Assembly (NCBI GenBank): GCA_963664845.1
Contig: OY761615.1
Location: forward strand, 1,674,001 to 1,738,000
Length of the DNA stretch: 64,000 nucleotides
Reading direction: 5' to 3'
Source: CAIYTF01 sp963664845
Lineage (GTDB): Bacteria > Bacteroidota > Ignavibacteria > Ignavibacteriales > Ignavibacteriaceae
The translations under genes were made by a program, and so were the position numbers. Under the pieces are notes generated by a model. The model saw nothing but the letters and a program-made list of their open reading frames with translations. It ran no database searches and was not told the origin of the DNA. This document shows positions 34,866 through 42,373 of the stretch, in pieces (within the stretch, counting starts at the first letter, position 1; each line of letters opens with the position of its first letter).

Positions 34866-35207
34866 TTACTCCATATGGAATACAATCTCAAGAGGAACAG
34901 TGACCGGTGACAAGTCCTGATTGGTTTCCATGATATCGGACATATAGTGCCACCACTTCTGTATAACCGGGTCAGTGCCTAATTCCTGGGACGATGCCAC
35001 GCCATTTACCTGTTGAACAGCAAACAAGTAATTTGTCTCCTCATCAAAATAAATTGAGTATTTACAAATACCACTGCTTTTTAACAGCGTAAGAAGCTCG
35101 GACCATATTTCATTATGCCGGCGTTTGTATTCATCTTTACACCCCGGCTTTAACTTCATCCTGAAAGCAATTATTTTCTTGGATACATTATGCGTGGAAG
35201 GTTGCAA
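34866..35207 (-). CDS. rhaM: L-rhamnose mutarotase
   Basis: This 113-residue cytosolic enzyme interconverts alpha and beta anomers of L-rhamnose, supplying the form used by the isomerase. Family motifs are clear: AFRMKLKPGCKDEYKRRHNE, the YSIYFDEETNYLFAV strand, WWHYMSDIMETNQD and the C-terminal EIVFHME. The start is TTG at 35207, immediately after the rhaT stop (TAATTG), with a strong GGAGG six bases upstream. The next ATG lies inside the first beta-strand and would delete conserved sequence. The length is close to the usual 104 residues, with a short N-terminal addition. It is co-translated with rhaT and followed by the attenuator-like hairpin. Confidence 0.95.
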   Translation of the reverse strand: MQPSTHNVSKKIIAFRMKLKPGCKDEYKRRHNEIWSELLTLLKSSGICKYSIYFDEETNYLFAVQQVNGVASSQELGTDPVIQKWWHYMSDIMETNQDLSPVTVPLEIVFHME

Positions 35208-36332
35208 TTAACTTCCTCCCAGTTTCAGGCCAAGCAGATTCGCATATCCGACAATGAAAGTAGAACCGATGAGAGTAATTAATGCGAGTCCAAGCAAAAA
35301 CTTTGTCAGACTGCTTGTGTTCTTCCATTCTTTTAACAGGATACCCCATAACGAACTAAATATAATAATGCTGGCCATATGCAAGGTCCAACTTGAGAAT
35401 TGGTAACGCCCCATTTGTGTTTCGCCCATGCTATAGAAAAAGAACTGGAAATACCACACGGTGCCGGCAAATGCACTGAACAGATAATTTGCCAACAACG
35501 GAACGCGACTTCCGATTCCACTGTTTCTCGCACTGACAGTTTCGCCCGATGAATTAGTCTCAACGGCAACACTTCGTTCGGTAAATTGATGCAAAGTTTT
35601 ATTCTTAACCAAAAGATAAAGGCACCAGATGAGATTTGTGGTAAATCCACCCGCCATAACTACAATTAACTTTGGTAAGCCGGTCCATATTTTATCCGCG
35701 CCATAATGCAATGCCGATTCGGAAATGGGACTGCCTGATGCTAATCCGTAAGCAAAACAAGAGCTCATAATACCTGAAAAGGTTGCTACCAGTATCCCCT
35801 TTTTCAGATTAAATTCTTTGATAGATTCCCGCTTTTGCGAATCACTCATTTCCTTTTCTTTTGATAATCCTGCTGCGGCGGCTATCATTATTCCCAATAA
35901 GCAAATGGACATGCCAATAAGTATAATCTGGCCGGGGATTGTCCCAAGTTTTGCTCCAATGCTGCCATCAAATATGGGCGGCATATATGTGCCGAATAGG
36001 GTGCAATAGCCTAATGCAACTGCCATTCCCAATGACATCCCAAGATATCTCATGGTCAGACCAAACGTTAACCCGCCAAAGCCCCATAAAATGCCCCAGA
36101 AATAAGTCCAGGCCAAAGTATTGAATGACTGTTCCCCGAGCACCTGAAATAAATGCGGGATCATCAATAGTGCCACCACCCATGGCACGATTATCCAACT
36201 AAAGAGTCCTCCGGTTATCCAATAAACTTCCCAAGCCCATTTCTTTACCCCCTTAAAAGGAACATAAAAACTGCCAGCAGCTAATCCACCTATCCAATGG
36301 AAAAATACACCCAGAATTGGATTTGCGTCCAC
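35208..36332 (-). CDS. rhaT: L-rhamnose-proton symporter
   Basis: This 374-residue inner-membrane transporter of the RhaT family has about ten hydrophobic segments. The N-terminus (GVFFHWIGGLAAGSFYVPFK, then KKWAWE) and LTMRYLGMSLGMAVALG closely follow enteric RhaT, as does FNLKKGILVA in the middle and WYFQFFFYSMG near the end. It is about 30 residues longer than the E. coli protein, mainly through a polar loop near residues 245-275. The start is GTG at 36332, supported by AAGGAG seven bases upstream. It moves L-rhamnose with H+ into the cytosol. Its stop codon abuts the rhaM start, so the pair is translationally coupled. Confidence 0.95.
   Translation of the reverse strand: MDANPILGVFFHWIGGLAAGSFYVPFKGVKKWAWEVYWITGGLFSWIIVPWVVALLMIPHLFQVLGEQSFNTLAWTYFWGILWGFGGLTFGLTMRYLGMSLGMAVALGYCTLFGTYMPPIFDGSIGAKLGTIPGQIILIGMSICLLGIMIAAAAGLSKEKEMSDSQKRESIKEFNLKKGILVATFSGIMSSCFAYGLASGSPISESALHYGADKIWTGLPKLIVVMAGGFTTNLIWCLYLLVKNKTLHQFTERSVAVETNSSGETVSARNSGIGSRVPLLANYLFSAFAGTVWYFQFFFYSMGETQMGRYQFSSWTLHMASIIIFSSLWGILLKEWKNTSSLTKFLLGLALITLIGSTFIVGYANLLGLKLGGS
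35214..35219 (-). promoter_or_regulatory. Ribosome binding site fixing the TTG start of rhaM
   Basis: GGAGGA on the minus strand stands six bases before TTG 35207, inside the end of rhaT. It is the only plausible site near the rhaM 5' end and justifies the non-ATG start. Confidence 0.8.
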
Positions 36333-36339
36333 GAGAGAA

Positions 36340-36345
36340 CTCCTT
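36340..36345 (-). promoter_or_regulatory. Ribosome binding site fixing the GTG start of rhaT
   Basis: AAGGAG on the minus strand lies seven bases before GTG 36332. The RhaT N-terminus begins right there, so the GTG start is well supported. Confidence 0.8.
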
Positions 36346-36374
36346 GTGTAATGAATAAATTGAGAATGAGTTGT

Positions 36375-36420
36375 AAACTATTTGCTATTGAAAAAATATC
36401 TTTCGGTAGCGAAATAGTTT
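36375..36420. repeat. AT-rich inverted repeat between the serine hydrolase gene and rhaT
   Basis: AAACTATTTGCTA (36375-36387) pairs with TAGCGAAATAGTTT (36407-36420) with a one-base bulge and a 19-nt loop. It occupies the 119-nt gap ahead of rhaT. It may be a weak terminator, a leader structure or a regulator site. No T-run follows it on the minus strand. Confidence 0.45.
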
Positions 36421-36451
36421 TTCATTCTTACCTTGAATAAAACGTATCGTA

Positions 36452-37774
36452 TTATTTGCCATTTGTATCGGTAACAGCCTGGTAAACCAAGGATACAAAT
36501 TTGCTTCTGATTTCGTTATAACTATTTGGACTTACCTGAAGCACCAATTGTGCTGCTATTTTATTAACCGGGTCAATCCAGTAAAGGGATCCGAATGTTC
36601 CGCCCCAGCCATAAGAACCGGCAGGCATTGGTATTTGAATGCTCCCCTGTTTCGAAATAATCTCAAATCCCAACCCAAATTCATCACCACCAGAAGGAAG
36701 GAAAAGACTTCCGCTCCGCAGTTCACCAATTTGATTCGTCCGCATCATCCGTATGGTGCTTTCACTAAGCAGCCTTTTACCGTTCAATTTCCCGCCATTC
36801 AGGAGCATTTGCAAAAACAATGCATAATCATAAGCGGTTGAAACAAGGCCTCCTCCACCCGAGAAATACGTTCCATTCACTTTGGGGTAATCAGGGTCAA
36901 AGTCCTTCGACTTGGTAAGCATAATTAAATTATTATCATTATCTCTGCTGTATAATTTGGCAAGTTGATCGTGCTTGTCTACAGGCAGGTAAAAAAAAGT
37001 GTTATTCATGCCCAGCGGTTCAAAAATATTGCTTTTGAAAAAGGCTTCAAGACTCATTCCGGAAACAGCTTCTACCAGACTTCCCAATACATCAACACTT
37101 AATCCATAGCACCACTTCTCACCCGGTTGAAATCCGATTGGAACCTTTGCAAGCTTTTCCATCTCGTCTTTGAGGTATATCTTTTTATCGGTTATTCCCA
37201 TTATTATATTGTACTTGGCATAAAGGGCATTCATTTCCTTTGTGCCGATGGCGGGGTAGCCTAACCCGGATGTATGGGTTAACAGATCGCGTATGGAAAC
37301 AGGGCGCTTGGGCTCTATTGTTGTGTATGAAGAATCAGCATTGTTAAACTTGTCAAGAACTTTCTGGTTTTTGAATTCAGGAAGATATTTTGACACCGGG
37401 TCATCCAACAAAAATTTACCTTGTTCATAGAGCATCATAACAGCAACGCTTGTCACCGCCTTGGTTTGTGATGCAATCCGGAACAATACATCCTTTTGCA
37501 AAGGTGTCTTCTTTTGAACATCATCATAGCCAGAACTTTTATAGTAAACGATTTTACCATTTTTAAGTATGATAGCCGAGGCACCATTAATCCAGTTGTC
37601 AGCTACATATTTTTGAAACATTGCATCAATTCGCCCGAGACGTTCACCAGACATCCCAACGGTTTCTGGTTGAACCAACGGCAAAGCACCCGCGGGCGCG
37701 CTCTTGCCTTGTGGCAGCAAATAACCTGTTGCCAACAAACATAGGCTCAAACAAATTAATAATCTCTTTATCAT
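36452..37774 (-). CDS. Secreted serine hydrolase, beta-lactamase class C fold (esterase-like)
   Basis: This 440-residue exported protein has a signal peptide (about 1-22) and the class C beta-lactamase/penicillin-binding fold. The catalytic motif S-x-x-K is S102-Q-T-K105, the second motif Y-x-x reads YGL near residue 217, and a GGT motif (YGWGGTFGS) lies late in the sequence. The family includes esterases, peptidases and transpeptidase-like enzymes; true antibiotic resistance is unlikely for this branch. Its place among rhamnosidases and acetylesterases suggests removal of ester groups from a plant glycan, which is inference. The start at ATG 37774 has AAGGA close upstream. It is 52 nt after the isomerase gene. 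Confidence 0.85.
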   Translation of the reverse strand: MIKRLLICLSLCLLATGYLLPQGKSAPAGALPLVQPETVGMSGERLGRIDAMFQKYVADNWINGASAIILKNGKIVYYKSSGYDDVQKKTPLQKDVLFRIASQTKAVTSVAVMMLYEQGKFLLDDPVSKYLPEFKNQKVLDKFNNADSSYTTIEPKRPVSIRDLLTHTSGLGYPAIGTKEMNALYAKYNIIMGITDKKIYLKDEMEKLAKVPIGFQPGEKWCYGLSVDVLGSLVEAVSGMSLEAFFKSNIFEPLGMNNTFFYLPVDKHDQLAKLYSRDNDNNLIMLTKSKDFDPDYPKVNGTYFSGGGGLVSTAYDYALFLQMLLNGGKLNGKRLLSESTIRMMRTNQIGELRSGSLFLPSGGDEFGLGFEIISKQGSIQIPMPAGSYGWGGTFGSLYWIDPVNKIAAQLVLQVSPNSYNEIRSKFVSLVYQAVTDTNGK

Positions 37775-37826
37775 ATTTCCTTCTGGACTTATTAAATTAT
37801 TGAATTAAATAACTCCACCTGATCAA

Positions 37827-39248
37827 TTAACAAATCCTGGCAACCTCAAGTGAAAGTATTTTACCAAGTTTCTCTATTTTCGACGCGATATGTCCAACAC
37901 CGATGGCACAATGGTGAGAGGGCCCCTGCCGACTCCAGTCATTTATGAACTGTTTAACCGGAATGGGAAACTTATATCTGCACATTGTATTTCCCACCTC
38001 TAAAATTGGTCCCGGAACCGATTCGCCTTCAGCTACTATCATTTTTAATTTCCCGTTATATGTTTGAGCCACTGCCAATATCGTAATTTTACCATGCTTC
38101 ACTTTCATTTCTACCGAGAGGCCGTTGCCCGGCTTGCCATGATATACGGTCAGAGGTTTCAGTTTAGGTTTACCCTCAGCTATTGCAAGATGCCCGGGAC
38201 CGTCGTGCCCCATCAGAATGATATCGTCATTAAAATCGATTCCATTAAATTCAGAAAATGATCCACCGACGCCCAGAAGGTCCATAATTTTCATGGCTTG
38301 TACATTCTTGATTTCCATCTCCCCAGCAACCGGAATATGGTGAGCTGTCAAAATCGAATTCCCCGTGATTACAGAGGTAACGATGTTCTGATATTCGTTT
38401 CTTTCAGTGCTTTCGTAATAATATGCCAGTGAACCCAATTGTTTTTTTTCAACAAGTTTGTCCAGAGCCACCGCAGTTTTTGCAGCCCTTTGTATTTCAT
38501 TCAGGTCGCATTCACTTGAAACATCAAATTCATTGTAAATTTGGATGGTTTTCTGCTCAATCTCTCCGGAGGTGACCGTATCTCGCATTTCCTTCAATTG
38601 ACACATCTCCAATAGTTCAATATGCGTGCCAAACGTGATCGATTGCAGGGTAAGATCAGAATAAACATCGAGCATGCCGCAATAATAATGCCCAAGAACA
38701 CCTAACCGATTTTTCCGCATTGCACTTGCCACCAATGCGGCATCAATCCAAGCATCAATCTCTTCCCACACTTCGGTTTCGTTCAAAACACCGGTTATTT
38801 GGTGAAATTGAATTCCTGCCCGTATAAATACATTAGCCAGCTCGGGAACCGGACATGCCTGACAATTGGCCAACCATTCTCCGGTCATAACTTCCCGATT
38901 CGGTAAACTATTGAACCAAATATAATCAATTGCCTTTGTTGGCTGCAGATTCAGAATAATGACCGGCACATTTGTCTTTTGGACCACCGGCAAAACAGTA
39001 GAGGAAAGTGCATAGGTCGATATGTACAAAAATATCAACGCTACATCTTCCCTCATAAATAAATCAGCAGTATCCCGGGCTTTCTCAACGGTATCAACCA
39101 TCCCGGCATCAATAACCTCAACCGTCGATTTGTTAAAACGTCCTGCAATATCACAACGATAATTATTTAGCCGCTCCAGGAGACCGGGAAACTGTCCCCA
39201 ATAGGTATGCAAGCCAATAGAGAACAATCCTATTTTCGTATTTTTCAT
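37827..39248 (-). CDS. L-fucose/L-arabinose isomerase family protein
   Basis: This 473-residue cytosolic protein of the aldose-ketose isomerase family shares a fold with AraA and FucI. Conserved segments include GVLGHYYCGMLDVYSDLT in the second domain, the acidic metal-site regions GEMEIKNVQAMKIMDLLG and FSEFNGIDFNDDIILMGHDG, and the late histidines SHHCAIGVGH. It is close to AraA length (about 500) and shorter than FucI (about 590). It may isomerise a second sugar released from the same glycan, such as L-arabinose or L-fucose, since the locus already has a dedicated rhamnose isomerase. The substrate is not decided by sequence. It follows the 968-residue secreted protein gene by 37 nt. Confidence 0.82.
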   Translation of the reverse strand: MKNTKIGLFSIGLHTYWGQFPGLLERLNNYRCDIAGRFNKSTVEVIDAGMVDTVEKARDTADLFMREDVALIFLYISTYALSSTVLPVVQKTNVPVIILNLQPTKAIDYIWFNSLPNREVMTGEWLANCQACPVPELANVFIRAGIQFHQITGVLNETEVWEEIDAWIDAALVASAMRKNRLGVLGHYYCGMLDVYSDLTLQSITFGTHIELLEMCQLKEMRDTVTSGEIEQKTIQIYNEFDVSSECDLNEIQRAAKTAVALDKLVEKKQLGSLAYYYESTERNEYQNIVTSVITGNSILTAHHIPVAGEMEIKNVQAMKIMDLLGVGGSFSEFNGIDFNDDIILMGHDGPGHLAIAEGKPKLKPLTVYHGKPGNGLSVEMKVKHGKITILAVAQTYNGKLKMIVAEGESVPGPILEVGNTMCRYKFPIPVKQFINDWSRQGPSHHCAIGVGHIASKIEKLGKILSLEVARIC

Positions 39249-39285
39249 AGGGAAACTCGCTTACTTTTGAATACCGGCATATGAT

Positions 39286-42192
39286 TTAGCGGCATAACAA
39301 AATCCATCTCCCGGATATCCTGGGATCGCTTTTTATTTTAATACTCCCCTTCTTCACTTCGTAATTAACATTATCCACATAGCTTGTTTTTTCATATTCA
39401 GTTTTTGCAAATTTGATCTGCTTTTCAGGAGAAGCGATCGGCAGTTCAATCGTTCCATCGGCTTCAAGCCAAATTTTCTTAAAAGCATTGGAATTTTTGG
39501 TCTCTTCAGCAGTGACAGGTGCCCAGCATATCATGCTCTGCGCTTTGTCGCTAAACTGATATGATTTCCCGTCAATGCTCACTTTATTGCAATTGTGACC
39601 TTCGAAAGCAATAAGGTGACCATCATCATTCTTATTGAAAGCACAAATCTGTTTCCCCTCATAATCTATGGTATGCCCATTAACCTTGAAGCTTTTCAGT
39701 TGCATTGTGTCGGATGGCATTGGGTTTTTGGCAAGAACAATTGCATCTGCTGAATCGTCACGCGAGAATCCGTCAGCCCAGTTCTCCCGGTGAGTCCTGT
39801 AATGAGTTACAATTACGGTGGCCCCATTGGGAAACCGTGTAGTTAAATAATCCGTTGTCCGTGAGACGTACTCTGTATTGTCATTAACACCCGGGATTTT
39901 CCCAGTTGCAGCATAAGATTGCGTAGCAGTGAGGATATTGAACAGTGTCTTGGTTTCATAACCAAGACTTGAGGATTGATCATCACGAGGCCGGAATCCA
40001 AAATAATATACCGAGCCTTTATCATTTTTTCTTATGGTTCCTACTGTCTGGCCATCTACTTTTGCCAATACATCTGACGCATCCCGCATAGTGACTGGAT
40101 ATACATGATCAACCAAAAAATCAGTCAGAATTGTCTGTTTTGGGATACCGCTAAATTGATTCTGGAAAATAACCTCTTTACCCGCAGCAATTTGTCCAAA
40201 ATATTCTGAAGCTGGGTATTCAACACCAAAAAGGTTCTGCCAGGCATCCAGACAGCGCACTCCCTCAGAATTTAAAAGCGGCGGCGGACCACTCCAAATG
40301 ACTGTTCCTCCATTGGCACTAAAGTGGCTCATTAATTCGAGCAGTCCGACCGCTGGCACATCTTCAAACAAGGCAACAAGTGTTGAGAACGTCCGTCCGT
40401 TTATTTCAATTTTCCCATCCGGTGTAATATGCCCGGTTTCCAACAACTTTTCTGCTGTTATATAATTGCAATAGGCATATTGCGTCATCCAGCTTCCGAA
40501 TCGTTCTTCGGTTGCCACAAGATTCATAGGATATAAAATGAGTACATCAACGTCCCTGTGAACGTGTTCGGTAATTGCGTCAATGGTTGGTGTGGCCGCG
40601 GCCCCAAACGCACTCACAATTGACCATTTCCACTTCTCAGCTATCCTTGGCATTCCCCAATAGGCAGCATAGGCATTTGTGTACTTATTTAGTATGCCAA
40701 TTGAGGCAGCCATTGCCCCGCCGTAATAGTTGCGGTCGGCCCAGCCACACTCTGCATAGTCATTCCCGGTTGGCTTAAGATACTCACCCCATTTGAAATA
40801 ATCATAACATCCGGCCGCGGCCTGCTGCACCGTGTTTGACCAAAGGAAATTTGAAGTATATTCATACTGATAAGCCTGTTCATGCAAGTTATCCGTATTC
40901 CACAAGTCAATTGTTGGGCTTTCTGCCCATGTGGCATGCGCAAGTGTGGGCAACTCGTGTTTGTATAAACTTTCACCATGATCACGCGCAGCCTTAAACA
41001 GATCCACCACTTGGTTATTCAACATTTTGTAATAACGGTCTCTGAATAATATTGTCTTTGCTATGTCTTCAGCTGTTTCGCCCATCACATATTGTGTATT
41101 CAATACAGCGTAGGGAGTACGATTATAGCTTTTAGTTCCGTACATGAAATACAACATATACTTATCCATGTCCTCATATTGCGAACCGAATTTGTTTGCA
41201 TATGTTTTTGCAAAATTGGAAGTCATAAAGCGCTCACTAAGTTGCCCATTCTCCTGGTGGTTGTGATAGTACCAATCCTGCTGGATGTGCATCTCATCAG
41301 AATACAAAAGCGAAAGGTTTATTTTCGCATCATAATATTTTTGTAGCAGGTTCTTTAAAAACGGCACTGCTTTGGGGCTAAAATAGTCCATCTCAACAGT
41401 TTCGTATTCCAACATCACGAAAACCCGGTCAAAGCCCTCCAGGCCCTTTCCTCCATCGCTGTAAATACGCACTCTTTGTATTGGAACCGAGACATCATGT
41501 TTAATGCTTGTCGGTATCCACTTTGGGACAACCGTTGTATCCGGCCATTCTTCAAGTTTAACACCTTCTGTTATCTCCCGGATGTCATCAGGACGTACTA
41601 CAGTGTATTTACCATTTGCAATTTCTTTTTCTTTGAAGGCATAGGCTTTAACACCGGTCAGTTTTAAAGGGAATTTCCCCTTGTTGTTTGTCCAGTATAA
41701 TTCCTTCCAAAGTTGAACATCAAACTTACCGGATTTGGGCTCACGTAAACCCGTGGCATATCTCAGCCACCTTCCATGTTCGCCGGTCTTATTTATAAAA
41801 GCCTGACCATTATCTAATGGACTCAATAAGCTTAAGCCTATTCCCAGTCCGTATTTACCGGCAAAATCGCTGATTGTTTTGATCTTAGAGATATATTCAT
41901 CCATATCAGGTGTTAATTGGCGGACAGTTCCTGCATGTTCCCGATATTGTCTAAAAAACTCATCGAATGCGATAGTTAGTACTTTTTCGTTCCTGCTCTT
42001 TGCTGCCTCGCAAACGTCCCTGAGGCTTGCAATGTTTTTCTCAAAGCCCATCGATATATCTATTTTTTTATCCGGGTCCTGAAGCTCCTCCAACTGCGTG
42101 TCACTCGTAAGTATTATAATTGATTGAGAAAGGTTAACCATGTTGAGGGCAACCAAAAGGCCACAGATCATTAAAAAACCATTAATTTTCAT
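39286..42192 (-). CDS. Large secreted protein, possible GH42-like glycoside hydrolase (family not recognised)
   Basis: This 968-residue protein has a signal peptide (about 1-24). The next 500 residues look like a TIM-barrel hydrolase rich in aromatic and acidic residues (for example LLYSDEMHIQQDWYYHNHQENG and HELPTLAHATWAE). The stretch at about 555-690 (VDVLILYPMNLVATEERFG, then LLELMSHFSANGGTVIWSGP) resembles the trimerisation or glutamine-amidotransferase-like domain that follows the barrel in GH42 and related enzymes. A C-terminal beta-domain follows. No catalytic pair can be fixed with certainty. The position next to the GH78 rhamnosidase argues for a glycan-cleaving role. ATG 42192 has GGAG six bases upstream. 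Confidence 0.72.
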   Translation of the reverse strand: MKINGFLMICGLLVALNMVNLSQSIIILTSDTQLEELQDPDKKIDISMGFEKNIASLRDVCEAAKSRNEKVLTIAFDEFFRQYREHAGTVRQLTPDMDEYISKIKTISDFAGKYGLGIGLSLLSPLDNGQAFINKTGEHGRWLRYATGLREPKSGKFDVQLWKELYWTNNKGKFPLKLTGVKAYAFKEKEIANGKYTVVRPDDIREITEGVKLEEWPDTTVVPKWIPTSIKHDVSVPIQRVRIYSDGGKGLEGFDRVFVMLEYETVEMDYFSPKAVPFLKNLLQKYYDAKINLSLLYSDEMHIQQDWYYHNHQENGQLSERFMTSNFAKTYANKFGSQYEDMDKYMLYFMYGTKSYNRTPYAVLNTQYVMGETAEDIAKTILFRDRYYKMLNNQVVDLFKAARDHGESLYKHELPTLAHATWAESPTIDLWNTDNLHEQAYQYEYTSNFLWSNTVQQAAAGCYDYFKWGEYLKPTGNDYAECGWADRNYYGGAMAASIGILNKYTNAYAAYWGMPRIAEKWKWSIVSAFGAAATPTIDAITEHVHRDVDVLILYPMNLVATEERFGSWMTQYAYCNYITAEKLLETGHITPDGKIEINGRTFSTLVALFEDVPAVGLLELMSHFSANGGTVIWSGPPPLLNSEGVRCLDAWQNLFGVEYPASEYFGQIAAGKEVIFQNQFSGIPKQTILTDFLVDHVYPVTMRDASDVLAKVDGQTVGTIRKNDKGSVYYFGFRPRDDQSSSLGYETKTLFNILTATQSYAATGKIPGVNDNTEYVSRTTDYLTTRFPNGATVIVTHYRTHRENWADGFSRDDSADAIVLAKNPMPSDTMQLKSFKVNGHTIDYEGKQICAFNKNDDGHLIAFEGHNCNKVSIDGKSYQFSDKAQSMICWAPVTAEETKNSNAFKKIWLEADGTIELPIASPEKQIKFAKTEYEKTSYVDNVNYEVKKGSIKIKSDPRISGRWILLCR

Positions 42193-42373
42193 TTACAACT
42201 CCATTAATCGTAAAAATTTCCTGCCTTCAAATCGAGTACGGCACTCTTGCATGCATTAATTTGAGGCAAACTTGGGGATACTAACGTTTGATTTGTTTTA
42301 ACCAATAGCCAAGAGCAGAGAACCTTTCCACGTTCAGGCGTATCTATTCATAAAAAAAATGTCGGTGACTGAC

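Noticed and set aside
36452..37774. Antibiotic-resistance beta-lactamase
   Set aside because: The motifs fit the class C fold broadly, but the setting among glycan genes and the atypical second motif favour an esterase or peptidase role.
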